A stretch of 64,000 nucleotides of DNA from Toxonevra muliebris (lineage: Eukaryota; Arthropoda; Insecta; Diptera; Pallopteridae): NCBI GenBank assembly GCA_963691655.1, contig OY829330.1:4492793-4556792 (forward strand). The letters run 5' to 3'. Position 1 is the first letter of the stretch. Every line of letters begins with the position of its first letter. The position numbers were made by a program, and so were the translations under genes. The notes under the pieces are model-generated. The model saw only the letters and a program-made list of their open reading frames with translations, did no database searches and was not told the origin of the DNA. This document shows, in pieces, positions 1 to 33,040 of this stretch.

Positions 1-710
1 CAACAACAAATCGACTTAATGGTTCTCAAAGTGTTTTTTTTTACCAGTATGGGATGTGCTTTGGGTCGTTATATTGCTAAAGGACTCAATGCAAAGGCAT
101 GTTTTTCTCAGAATAGGGTAGCATCACATTTTCCAATTGTTCCTTGTATTCGGCGACAGTTATTTTAATTGTTGTCAAGTATATAGGACATATCCATGAA
201 AGGTAACACCCCACCCATGCTTCATTGTTTTCATTGTTTTTTTTTTTTTTTTGTTAAACAAACATGAAACATCTTTGCCTTTGAGGCGTCGAACATTCCT
301 TTCTTCATCGCTTCCAAAGAGATTTACCTTAGTTTCGTCACTCCATAAAATATTTCTTCATTTTTTTTTTGCTTTCAGGTCCTTACCAGTTTTCGTGGTC
401 CTTTTTTTATAGTTTAGCCTCATATACAATATTTTTGTTTTGCGTTAAGGGAACTTTTTTGGCTATTCATCCTGGTGGGTTGACTTTTTATAGCCGTCAC
501 CAAATTATTTAAGCACTAACCTCGTTTCCAATTTTTACTGCAATCGCCTTTAATGATTTAAATGGGTCCTTTCTGCATTAGGTGACTATATGTCGATCAA
601 GCGTTGTGTTCGTTTTTTAAGACCTACCTTCGATTTTCTCTTTTTTATCACATTTCTAACAAAATTATGGGATATGTTAGTAAGTTCAACTTGATCAGTG
701 GGATGTACTG
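1..710 (-). pseudogene. Tc1-like transposase remnant, cut by the window start
   Basis: Read on the minus strand, several short frames carry Tc1-type transposase signatures. A stretch near 300-340 reads WSDETK-like (here ME*RN then KVNLFGSDEE), followed by KHGWGVTF where Tc1 proteins have KHGGGSVMVWG. Near 60-170 it reads ENVMLPYSEKNMPLH and then NDPKHIP, matching the family's block before the second catalytic Asp. Stops and frameshifts occur throughout, so it is dead. The 3' end of the element lies left of the window; the other end is not defined. Resemblance is judged by eye. Confidence 0.7.
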
Positions 711-1137
711 GCACCCCGTGTGGGTTTGCGTGAGTTTTTTTTTTTAGTGCAAAGCTTTCATATTAAAACTATTTTTGAGGTATGGTTTTGTGCGCAAGGA
801 CGAGCGGAAACTAAAGTAGATAGATCAAGGAAGTAACTTGGAAAAAAAATTGTTTTTGAGCCTGGCTCAGGAACGGCTCAGCGACAAGGTGCCATATGGC
901 ACTGCTAGGCATTACTGGGTTTACTTTTAACATTGAATATTAATGTTTTTCGATTTTCCGATAACTTACGTTCAAGAATTTTCAAACATTTTTACTGGCT
1001 TATACCAAACGGAATGTTAATAAAATAATTTAATAATAAACCTAAATCCAAACGTTGGGTAAGGTACATATACACGCTGATGCACCTGTTAATGGTTGAT
1101 GGTTAGACGGTCATACTGATTGAATATATTGTATATT
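711..1137. other. AT-rich stretch without recognised feature
   Basis: No coding pattern or clear repeat structure is seen. It may include the 5' end of the Tc1-like remnant on its left. Confidence 0.4.
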
Positions 1138-2290
1138 GCGGTGTATCGATAAATTCAAAATTTCAAGTTGATAAAAATTTGGTCCAATTGAAAAAAATTT
1201 AGGTTTCCCGCATGGGGCCTAAAGTTAATAATTTTCTTAAAAAATTGAAATTTTCCATTTTTTTTTTTTGATGATCGGTGAAATGTTTTTTTTTCAGGTT
1301 GAAAAATGATAGCAATATGGTGTGAAATAAAATAATACATTTAGGTTAGGTCTCTCGCGTAATCGTAATCGTATTTATTTTTCAAAATGACGATCAGCTG
1401 ATAGAAATATACTATCGTGAACAAGCCAAAATGAGCAAAATTCACAATAGCGCGATTCTCTGTCGAAAGCACCTCAAATCAAATTCGTTCGATCTCGGCA
1501 TTCGACTACAGTCGAAGATCGAACGCAGTTCATAATAAGGACCTTAAAGAATATTTAAAAAAAAATTTTTTTTTTTTTCTAATTTAAAAAAAAAGGTTAA
1601 TAAAGGTTTTTTTCTTGCCATTAAATATTTCATTGTTTACATTTTCGTTTATTTGTTTTAACCTTCGCATCTACCATTGAAAAAATTCAGAATGTTATTT
1701 TTGCAATGTGCAAGAGACACTGAATAAAGAATTTATCAATTTTTATTTAAAACCTTATATTTTTTAATAATGTGATAATATTTGGAAATGAACGAGTTTA
1801 CAGAGGATCTATTGAAAAAAAGTTTTATGAATATTCTTTATTTGGCTGGTAAGTGGTGGATGCGAAGGTTAATATAAACTAATTGCATTCATCATTCATG
1901 CTAAAAGCAGAGTTATATCGTAATACAATTGCAACGCAATGCATTGTTCATGCAGTTATGTTCTATGTTTTGTATTTTATATAATCTCCGTTATTCTAAT
2001 TACATAACTCTTTCTCATATTAGTTTTAGCTTTGTAATTTTTCTCTTTGAATCACGCACTCGCTTAATAAACTTTGTAAAAAATTGTCGGGCTTTTTAAT
2101 TTTTCCACTAACATTTCTAACGCTTCATCATAAAAAATTCAGATAATTTAAATTTTGCTTTTTAAATTATGAACCTTTAGGTCCCTTGCGGGACACCTAA
2201 ATTTTTGTTTGGTATATGTTGGTCTATAGAGACAACTTTTTATCGAATGAAATATGGAATTTCCAAAAAAAAATTGTTGGCGATACACCC
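1138..2290. mobile_element. Possible non-autonomous DNA element with subterminal hairpins
   Basis: The left edge reads GGTGTATCG and the right edge is its reverse complement, CGATACACC. Just inside, 1190-1235 and 2155-2205 are inverted copies of one roughly 45-bp sequence, each with a TTTAGG...CCTAAA hairpin core. TATT lies next to both ends and may be a 4-bp target duplication. No protein is encoded. A separate TTAA MITE sits inside. The family is unidentified and the boundaries are approximate. Confidence 0.4.
1662..1868. mobile_element. TTAA-flanked MITE, 207 bp
   Basis: TTAA stands immediately on both sides (1658-1661 and 1869-1872). The ends are inverted repeats starting CCTTCGCATC and ending GATGCGAAGG, with about 17 bp of near-match. 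TTAA targets with CC-initial ends are typical of piggyBac-type elements. It has no coding capacity. Confidence 0.7.
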
Positions 2291-2768
2291 TATTCTATAT
2301 GTGTATAAATTTTTTGTGTTTGTGTATAATGGCGTCAGCAGCACTTGTATGTTTTGCTAATAAGAATACGATGAACAGCTGAACAGTCTGCAATTACGTC
2401 AGTGTGATGGCGAAGGCGATGATGATTATTAAGAGTGCAACAGTGCCGTTCGATATTATTTGGTTGTCATTGTCTCTACCGCAACCGTCGCTTTTTATTA
2501 TGACCGTCAGTATGTTAAGACATTATGAAGGCCATGTTCACTTGGTCGGTTGATATTCCCATGGTTTCCCATCATCAGAGCACCTGTATGTTAAAGAGAA
2601 TTACAAAGAATTGTTTTTCTGTGTTTCTAACACTAAAACTTGTCGTCGATCGTCAGCATATTATAATGTTTGTGCCTTTTAATGAGACGTTTAGACAAAT
2701 ATGCAATAATAATTTAGACAAGCATTGCCAAACAAAACGCTAACTTCTATTTTCTTTATGAAACGCAT
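2291..2768. other. Non-repetitive stretch, somewhat GC-richer
   Basis: 2330-2560 is less AT-rich than its surroundings and shows no inverted repeats. A 72-codon open frame at 2525 resembles nothing I know. An upstream non-coding PMCA exon or promoter could lie here, but no signal proves it. Confidence 0.25.
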
Positions 2769-3198
2769 TAGTGATGGAAACTATTAACTAAAAACTATCG
2801 AATTATTAGATAGTTGAAAAATGGATGAATGGATTTATTCGATAGTTGTGAAAAAATTACTCGAGTAATTTTTGATGAATGATTTGTTTGCTATTAGCGT
2901 AATATGCAAACGATTTTTTTCTGTAAGCGAAATGTGTAATAAATGAATGCAACTGAAAAAATTCGTCGATCGTTAAAATCATTCATTCAGCCTTTCAATA
3001 ATTGAAATCATTTGTTAGTTCACTACTAACTAGTTCGAATAACTGAATGAATGAAAAAAATCGTTCGGTAGTCAAAATCACACGATAGTTTTTATCTCTA
3101 CTAACTAGTTCGAATAATTTAAAAAAATCGTTCGATAGTTAAAATCATTCAGTTATCAACTATCGATAGTTGAAATCATTCGATAGTTCCCATCACTA
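2769..3198. mobile_element. hAT-type MITE with perfect 8-bp target duplication
   Basis: AAACGCAT occurs exactly at 2761-2768 and 3199-3206. Between them the termini are TAGTGATGGAAACTAT and, at the far end, ATAGTTCCCATCACTA, inverted with one mismatch. The interior is built of diverged repeats of a CGATAGTTAAAATCATTC-like unit. An 8-bp duplication with a TAGTGATGGG-type tip is characteristic of hAT elements. No protein is encoded. Confidence 0.88.
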
Positions 3199-4746
3199 AA
3201 ACGCATACCTTTTACTATCCTTGCACATTTTATTTTTTGTTTTAAGTATCCGAATCCGAAGTTGTCCGAATATATAGAAATATTGAAAATTGTATTAAAT
3301 TTTTATGACCAAGAAGAAGAAAAGTTGATACTTTTTACATATAGTGATTTTTTAGTACACTTTTTAATTGTTGAGGACGAATTGTGAGAGAAGGAGAGAA
3401 GAGAAAAATAGTGTGTGATATTGGACCAGTGAATCCACCTTAAATTATGTTTTTTCATTGAATGGTTGGTTAGTGATGGTAAGGGGGTCCATCAATAAAA
3501 CATTTAGAAAGAAAAAATGTTCCACAGAAAAAATTATATTTGGAGAGCTTTCATTTTACAATAGACCCGCTCCCGGCTTTTAAGGCACATGAAGGAAGAA
3601 AATTGGTGCACTGATACTATAATCAAAATTGTAGCACTTTTAAGTCGGTTTTAACGCTGAAATAGAGAGAAGCCAAATAGGTTATGTTTTTATCTTCTAA
3701 TATAACAATGCTTTCGTGTGGAATGTTTTCATAATATTAAAATAACCTTTTTCTAATAAGGCATGGTTAGTTCGAAAATGTGCACGCTTCCCAATGTATC
3801 GAAGAATCAAAGAAATATTTAAGGAATTTTTTGGATGTATTAGTAGTTTCTGATTGTAGTAGACATTTTATTCTCACTAGTTAGTCATTTGTTCTTTATT
3901 TCTATCTGTACCATTGCTTACATAATTCATATATTTATAATACTCAACCTACGAAAATAAGTCTGTCGGAAGTTTGATTGATTTTTTTGTTTACATTTTT
4001 TAAATTTTATTGATTTTCAATAATACAATTCTTGTATCAAAACTTTTCGTGTCAAAAACACTTTTTTCGTCACCCCTCGCGGTGAGAATGATAAATAAAT
4101 ATCGGTTTTGGAAATGAAAAAAAAAAAAAAACAGAACATGCTTTAGTTTTCGTCAGGCTTTTAATTAACGAAGGGTTTTGTGAAATTTACATTTTTACAA
4201 AACTGGTGACGATTTTTTTTAAAAATCTTGATTTTTGAGAGTCTGGAAATTTGGCTGGTAGCCAGAAAAAAGTTTTATTCCAACAAAAATTCCTTCGTTC
4301 ACTAAGAGGCTATTACAGTTATAAACTAGCCAGTAAAAATTCAGATCGATTGGTTAAATGGTTCTTGAGAAACCTTTCTCACCGTAACGGGACTTTTTGA
4401 AAAACAACAACAACTTTTAGCACCGTGTTCAGGTATTCGTAGGTACCTCGCTGTTTACAGCTGTAATTTTGGTTCTACTTCTCAGATCTCTATGAAATTT
4501 GAAAAAACATTTTCTTCAGAGGATGTACTTTGAGAAAATACAATAAAAATTTCGATTTTTTCGGCCAACACAAGTGTATATAAGAAAATTAAAAGTCATT
4601 TCTAAAAATAATAGTATTTATTCTTTTATATTACCCGTTGAGAGCAAAGCTGGTGTAAGTCAATAAAGTCAGATTTTGAGCAATACATTGGTATGTAAAA
4701 GTTTAAAGTTATTGGCTGGTGGTGAAAGTCCAAATTGTAATATCTA
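3199..4746. other. Unassigned upstream or intronic DNA
   Basis: 1.5 kb of AT-rich DNA with no recognised gene. A GA-rich tract at 3383-3410 resembles GAGA-type tracts of fly 5' regions, but nothing ties it to PMCA transcription. Confidence 0.3.
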
Positions 4747-5253
4747 CAGTACCGGACAAAACTAAAGCAACATTTAGTTCAATAAAATTTTAAAATATGC
4801 AAGTATGCACTTATTTTTTTTGTTTGATAAATTTAGTATAATTATGCACTTGTTGAAACAAAATAACATTAAAAACTGGGTAAACTTTTTCTTTTTTTTT
4901 TTACTAACATTGCGCAATATGCCTAAACCTACCGCGACCAAACTGAAGCACATAATCTTTTTTGCTTAAAATTACAATCAATCGTTAAAAATAAACAACA
5001 ACAACCATCTTTAAACTAGAAACCCGTTATTTTGGAAAACAAGCAGGTTTTAAAAAAAATTGGAAGCGTATATAAGTTGTTGGTTAGCATTCACCGTCAC
5101 GGTTCGCATTTCTAAATTTCGCTTCCCAAAATGGCTCGAAATAAGTATTCTGCACAATTTAGAGAAAATATTCTAAGTGGATTTATTAATGCTGAATCAG
5201 TGACATGCATTGTAAAAAAATTTTGTATTCTTATTGCGTTAATTCCCTAGCTA

Positions 5254-6385
5254 AGGAGTGAGATTGAAAAAATTTTAACACACGTTTTACCTAATAATTT
5301 TTTTTGGGTGTAAAATTTAAAAATTTCTTTGATCTAGTTATCTTTGAAAGTTATCTTAAAATTATTAAAAATTTTCAAAAAAATCCAAATTGGTCCTACA
5401 AAAAATTGGCCAAAGAATTGAAGGTCTGCCGTCAAACTGTTTCCAATGTTATTAAACAGTTTCAGGAGAATTTGACCATCGATAGGAAACCTGGTCCGGC
5501 AAGAAAACAAAGACAACATGATATTGGGAAGCCAAGAAAATTGAAAGCATATTGAAAAGATCTCCACACACATCTGGTAGAAAAGCTGCCCGGTTAGCCC
5601 AGTGCTCTGGCTATTTGGTGCGAAAAATTAAAGCCAATGCAGGTTTGAAAACATACAAAGTCCAAAAAGTTCTAGATAGGAATGCTGCAAAAAATTTAGA
5701 CGCCAAAAGTAGGGCTCGGAAATTAAAATTGAATTTCATACAAAAATATTCATGTTGTATAATGGACGACGAAACGTATGTACTGGCAGATTTTACGCAG
5801 TTTCTGGGTCAAAATTTTTAAGTTGCTGATGCTCGAGGAAATGTCGAAGAACAATTTAGAATCCAAAAGTGAACAAAATTTCCCTAAAAATTCCTGGTAT
5901 GGCAAGCTATATGCAGTTGCGGCAAAAGAAGAAAGTCATTTGTTACAGTGGGCTCTATAAATACCGAAATATATGTCAAATAATGTTTGAAAAAAAAACT
6001 TCTTCTGGAGTGGTACCAAAGTAATAACATAGTTTTTGTACCAAAGGAGGCCAAATTGTCCGGGGCTAAGACCAGTGGAGAGATATTGGGTTCCTGTCAA
6101 AAGAAACTTAAAGAGCACAAAAAAGGTGTCCCAAAATATCGAAGATTTTAAAAAGAGATGGGCAAACTGTTCCAAAAATGTGTCTGAAACAACTGTCAAA
6201 TCTCTAATGGAAGGCTTACCAAAAAAGGTCCACGAGTTCATAAATAGTGGTTAGAACTATAAAAGTTATATTTTTCTGTAATTTGTGAAATATTATCAAT
6301 TAAAGAAAAAAATCAAAACTCTAAGATCAACCGTTTAAAAATTATTGAATTTTATATATGTTAAGATTTTTTCGATCTCACTCCT
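5254..6385 (+). mobile_element. IS630/Tc1-superfamily element nested in the outer Tc1
   Basis: TA lies on both sides (5252-5253, 6386-6387). The ends are inverted repeats of about 27 bp beginning AGGAGTGAGAT and ending ATCTCACTCCT. The outer transposase reading is broken exactly at these points, so this element inserted later. Length is 1132 bp. Confidence 0.88.
5304..6254 (+). pseudogene. Transposase of the nested element, frameshifted and internally deleted
   Basis: 5304-5555 encodes a helix-turn-helix segment (KLAKELKVCRQTVSNVIKQF) followed by a basic linker. 5552-5821 continues with the second DNA-binding part and the first catalytic block, IMDDETYVLADFTQF. 6036-6254 carries the C-terminal block NCPGLRPVERYW...VKRNL, the third acidic position region. 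The segment that should hold the second catalytic Asp is missing between about 5950 and 6010. At least three frame changes separate the pieces. It resembles the DD-wide-spacing Tc1 relatives of insects; the exact family is not certain. Confidence 0.8.
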
Positions 6386-7277
6386 TATAAGCCGTTTTCA
6401 GGCTTCCCATTTTTTAAATACTAAATATGGAGGTGGCAGACCGCGGGGCACGTGAAGATTAGGCCATCATTTGGATTATAAAAAAAGATCCGTTTATATC
6501 TTGGAAATAAATTGCGTTTAAAAATTTCATATAAGTTTATCCAACGACGAGCTGTGGAGGGTGTCTTAGCAACATACCAAAGCGTGAAAAAGCCATTTAT
6601 TTCTCAAAAGAATCAACAGGCAAGGCTCGAATTTGCATCCGAGTACTTTAGCTGGGCTACTGCCAAATGAAAAACCGTGGTTTTTACTAATGAATCTATA
6701 TTTAACATGAAAGGTTGTAACGGATTGAAGCTAGTGTGATTGAACCGTATGATACGAGCGAGGCTACGTAATGGTCTGGTGATTTTTTTCGGCCATAGAA
6801 TCGGTTTAATTCATAAAATAAGAAATATAAGTTACCATCTGATGTACAAAGATATGCCCCAGAATGTTATGTTACCTTACACGGAGGAAGATCTGCTGTT
6901 AAAGCATGTCTACCAGCACAATGACGATCCTAGCACGTGTGGTTTGTGATCAGGATTTGATATAGGACCACTCATTCACCCAATCTCAAAAAATATAAAC
7001 GAAATTATAGATCGGAAAATTCATCGCATAAAGGATAAAAACAGGGATTCAATTTACTACCAATCGGAGATTGCATGGAAGAACATTTCTGCAGACGTTT
7101 GGAAATAAAATTTTTTATTTGATTTGAAAAATAATGTTATATTTCTTATATTTTATTACAACGAGTGTATATTCTTACTACATTCATAAAAAAAATTTCA
7201 GTCCAAACATGTTTTACAATATTACTGAAAAAAATGCCAACAGGGAAGAATCCGTGCTTTAGTTTTGTCAGACACTG

Positions 7278-7325
7278 TATATAATTATATATATATATAA
7301 TATATATATAAATATATACCTTGAC
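7278..7325. repeat. AT microsatellite
   Basis: A run of TA/AT dinucleotides directly follows the right end of the Tc1-like element. Confidence 0.85.
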
Positions 7326-7656
7326 TTACATAATTTTTGATTTCAACTGCTCATAAATATCATGAAGGTTCGAATTGTCAAAAAATATTAGTGAACTGAT
7401 AGCATAAGATGTGTTTTTGTTGATGACGATCACCTGGGTGTTAATTAGATTTACACTCTCGCTTTGTTTATGTAGAATATTTTACTTTTACATTATTTGC
7501 ATTAATTTCTTGTAGTACCAAAATGTCATCATGTCAAGTTGATTTTATTAACAATGATATACAAATTTTTCACATACCTGTCCAATTTATTACACACTGT
7601 TTGTTCATGCAAATAATGTTATAAATTATAAATTAAAACAATTTTAAGGCGTCGCA
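7326..7656. other. Unassigned AT-rich DNA
   Basis: No gene or repeat recognised between the Tc1 composite and the next element. Confidence 0.35.
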
Positions 7657-9168
7657 CAGTGCTTCGAGAGTGGACAAAAATAAAAAATAATGTATGTCTC
7701 CGATCATTAAAATGTTGATGTCATTTTAAAGGTAATAGAATATGTGTAACGAACCCAAAATATTTTGTACAGTTGTGTTTTGAAGGAGTTAGGGCTTGCC
7801 AAAGTCGATCAATTTAAGAAGCAAATATTGAAATAAGAAATTGAAATTTTTATGACTCTTGCAAAAAAATTGCTTAAAAATTAGGTATCATTGACAGCGC
7901 TTTCCTTTTTTTTATTATAAGAGAATAATATTACCTACTTCACAACATATAATTTTTTTCTTTTAACAGAAAATTTTTTGTTACAGAAACTTTTTTTTAA
8001 ATTAATATTTTTTCAGAGAAAAACTAAAAAAATCGTTAAGCTCAGTAAAGAATATAAAACATTAGGCCGCAAAAGGCTTTGGTCTCGTGCCTTTTTTTTT
8101 TTTGTTAATAATAATCCTTACTTTTACATAATTTTCATGGCTTGGTCATCAAAACATTACTAAAGCATAAATTTTAACCTATTAGTAACAAACCTCAAGT
8201 AAATATGTTGACAATACATTGAATTTAAATTTCTCCGAGTTTTAGGAGTCTCCTAATAATGACAGATGCCCATATTTGGTATACAAATTACATATGTATT
8301 GATACTATTGGCGTACAAAATATTTGAATTAGTTTTTTTCTCGTAAATGTACATATGTGTTCCAAAAAAGTAGTTCTTGAAATTAGAAGAAAATAAACGG
8401 AAGTTTTAGAAGGATGCGGCGTGATTAGCTTAGCATAACAATATAATGTAGTCAAGTGCATAAATAGGCTTTAATTATGGTTTTTAGGAATCTTTATTCC
8501 TTGAATTTTAGCATTCGCGAACGTGAACACCCTTAGTTTAAATTAGCTCACGTTATCGAGAACCCACTGCATTTTTGAAACAGTTATTTTTGGCTGTTAT
8601 GTCAATATTAAAATTTGTATTAGTATTTAACAAAGCAGACTGTTTTATAAAAATGTACTTAATTATAAATTCTATTTTATTATATATATCTATAATTAAA
8701 GTAGGCACGATTTAAGGAGGTGAGTTAGCGTTGTATTTTAAATAGTGTTCTATCCAAAATCGAAAGAAATGGCGGAACATAGGTTTTTAATTGGCAATAT
8801 TTAAAAAATATTTGCGCTGATATTTTAATTTGATCAATTTTAATTAGAATCTGCAAAAAAAAAAATTTATCTGAAAACCGAAACCGGTATCAAAAAACCG
8901 ATTTTAGAATTAGTACACTATAACCCTTAAGCAAATGGTATTTTTATTTTTAGTTAGGCGCGTCCACAAAATTCAAGCAATTAGTATCTTAAAAGGTAAA
9001 AAAAAAATCGGATAAGAACCGGTTTCTTAAAAAAAGGGTAACCGGTGCCAAAAAAACGATTTCATTTTTGAAATCATTATGCCATAATCCTTTATGAAAT
9101 TAAGTTTCATCAAATTCAAACAACTCCTTCTATTTTTGTCCAACTTTTATATGGGGGCGGAGCACTGT
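7657..9168. mobile_element. Non-autonomous hAT-like element, about 1.5 kb
   Basis: The termini are inverted: CAGTGCT on the left and AGCACTG near the right edge, with a further matching GGACAAAAATA inside both. The flanks GCGTCGCA (7649-7656) and GCGTCGGA (9169-9176) look like an 8-bp target duplication with one mismatch. The interior repeats ACCGGTTTC and ACCGAT-like motifs around 8870-9060 and encodes no transposase. Confidence 0.65.
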
Positions 9169-9370
9169 GCGTCGGATACAAATTTTCTATTTGTTCCCTT
9201 ATTGTCTGAGAATTAGGTTAGATTGTTAAGGAGCCGGTCATTAAATTCCCAGATCACTGAGACCATTTAGAGCCTATTGTTATATCCTCCGATGTATTTA
9301 CGTATTTTCTAGTTTTCCTATGAGTTTATTTCTTTTGAGGAAATTTATTATCTCCGTAGGAGAATTCCAT

Positions 9371-9462
9371 CAGTAAAGAAGTCGAGCTCTCAGATCTTCA
9401 CTATGGCATAGGATATGTTCTACTGCTTCTTCCTCCTCGTTACATATTCGACATCGTGACCA
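9371..9462 (-). pseudogene. 3' tail of a non-LTR retrotransposon ORF2
   Basis: The minus strand reads SRCRICNEEEEAVEHILCHS, the Cys-x2-Cys...His...Cys zinc motif that closes the ORF2 protein of several non-LTR clades after the RNase H domain. A stop follows the next dozen codons. No other part of the element is evident nearby. Confidence 0.65.
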
Positions 9463-9539
9463 TACTACAATACTACGAGCTATATAAGTACACTCGAAAA
9501 TTATCCTATCCTACTAAAATAACGGTATACAATTTGTCA

Positions 9540-9910
9540 TGGGACGCATATGGGTAGAGATAACATTGCTAGCGACTTAGGTGAACTATTCATCTATTGA
9601 TTTCCTATTGCATGTGACCCACGTTTTTTGTTTAATATCATGCAAGTATTTTCATACCTACTAAAATTCACAATTACAAATTTTCAGGACAATCTGTATG
9701 GGTTAGGAATCTGTATGATGTACAGCCCCTGTGGGGCTAGGAGAATTGTTTTTTTACTTTTTAGTCCGTTTTAAAAACGTGGTATATTAAAAATTTTTTT
9801 ATTTCAATTGTTCTTTTCTGCTTTTTAGTTTTGTGTGTATGTACACACATATATATTCTACTTTCGCTAAAGCAATGATTTTTACAATGATGAATGCAAT
9901 GCTTCGCATC
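9540..9910 (+). repeat. Interspersed repeat, copy A (related to 50330-50700 and 48715-48790)
   Basis: Shares collinear blocks, in reverse orientation, with 50330-50700: GTGAACTATTCATCT, GACCCACGTTTTTTGTTT, TTTTCAGGACAATCT, GGCTAGGAGAA. Its end (9845-9905, GCTAAAGCAATGATTTT) matches 48715-48790. This copy carries only a trace of the 18-bp tandem unit expanded in the other copy. The family is unknown. Confidence 0.7.
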
Positions 9911-10409
9911 CTCGACACAAACCATAATTAACAGCTATGCCATCTGTTAGTTATATCCGCACTTCATATTTATACACCTACAATGTAATTAGAGTGGCTG
10001 TCAAACTATAAATACTTTAAATAGAGTGAAGTAGTGCAAGTCAAACTTTCACACAAACCCGAAAATATTCTGTACTATAACTATGTATTTTATATGTAAA
10101 TAAATAAAATTTAATAATATTTTATATTATATTTATATTTTAGATATTTCATATTGTATTGTCATCCAGTTCTAAACTATATTTAAGGTTTCAAGTCTCT
10201 AGCTCATCGAGAAGATAGTTTAAAATCGATTGTAAAATTCCACCCAAACAGACAGACCGGACACCATTGAAAGCGAGTTGATATAAACGTAGTAAAATAA
10301 CCATCCACAAGAAGCATTTCGTTAAGGAAGTACATTGTTTTTGAAAGTGTAAACGTTTTTTCGTGCCACTTCCATCGCTTTAGTGATTTACAAACCAATA
10401 GAATTATAT
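9911..10409. other. Unassigned 5' intronic or upstream DNA
   Basis: No recognised gene or repeat. It lies upstream of the PMCA acceptor. Confidence 0.3.
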
Positions 10410-10570
10410 CAGGAATCCAGAAAGCAATCAGAAAATACCCGGCGATGCCCGGGTTACTACTACTACCTTTCCATTAAAACTGTTATTGCCTTCCATAGAA
10501 TGGTTTTTCAGATATGTCATGCGCACCTGCCCATAAATGTTCGAACAATTTTTACGACCTGTCTAGGGAT
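10410..10570 (+). repeat. Dispersed repeat with CCCGG hairpin, left copy
   Basis: Contains ATACCCGGCGATGCCCGGGT, a GC-rich hairpin in AT-rich DNA, then TATTGCCTTCC, TCAGATATGTC and TGTCTAGGGA. The same order appears inverted at 13457-13576. The hairpin recalls 3' ends of Helitron-like elements, but the terminal CTRR is not clear here. Confidence 0.65.
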
Positions 10571-10917
10571 TTCATGAGAATGTATACAAACTTAGGTTTC
10601 TTGATTATGCTTCTTCCGTATCATTGCTGCGTCACCTGCGTTTTTAGTTGTTGTCTTGTGTTGGGTTGCAGCTTGACTCCTTTTAAATATGGATATCACT
10701 AATGTTTAATGTTATTTTTTTGTAAGTCAGCTGTAATGGGCTGAATATGTAATAGAGGGATTCCCTAAGTCTTCAGGTTAATGTAAAAATCGTGTTCTCA
10801 TTATGAAAAACCTCACCTCAATGAATCTAACAACTTTTATTAAACAAAAATTTTTTTTTCTTTAAATTAATATTTACACAAATCCACATTTTTTATAATT
10901 TTTCTAATTTATTACAG

Positions 10918-33040
<22,123 letters not shown>

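Larger units (their letters stand above)
5131..7108 (+). pseudogene. Outer Tc1-like transposase, split by insertion
   Basis: 5131-5250 reads MARNKYSAQFRENIL..., an N-terminal helix-turn-helix start. After the inner element the frame continues with a GGRPRG linker near 6430, then FTNESIFNMKGCNG (catalytic-region DES changed to NES), GHRIGLIHKI, and MLPYTEEDLLLKHVYQHNDDP (6870-6930), where the family has QDNDPKH. It ends at the stop at 7106-7108. Several frameshifts and stops, plus loss of the HTSK segment, show it is dead. Motif matches come from familiarity with Tc1 proteins. Confidence 0.75.
4747..7277 (+). mobile_element. Tc1-like element (outer), interrupted by a second element
   Basis: TA dinucleotides flank both ends (4745-4746, 7278-7279). 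The termini match as inverted repeats: CAGTACCGGACAAAACTAAA on the left, and on the right a sequence whose complement reads CAGTGTCTGACAAAACTAAA. A second copy of the binding-site-like motif, CCAAACTGAAGCAC, lies inside the left end near 4938. Removing the inner element leaves about 1.4 kb, the normal size of a Tc1 element. The transposase starts at the ATG at 5131 and resumes after 6388. Confidence 0.85.

Noticed and set aside
2525..2743. 72-codon open frame upstream of PMCA
   Set aside because: No recognisable motif, no splice context, and within the range expected by chance in non-coding DNA.
3383..3410. GA-rich tract as the PMCA promoter
   Set aside because: GAGA-like tracts are common in fly DNA; no initiator, TATA box or exon-donor pair could be tied to the acceptor at 10917.
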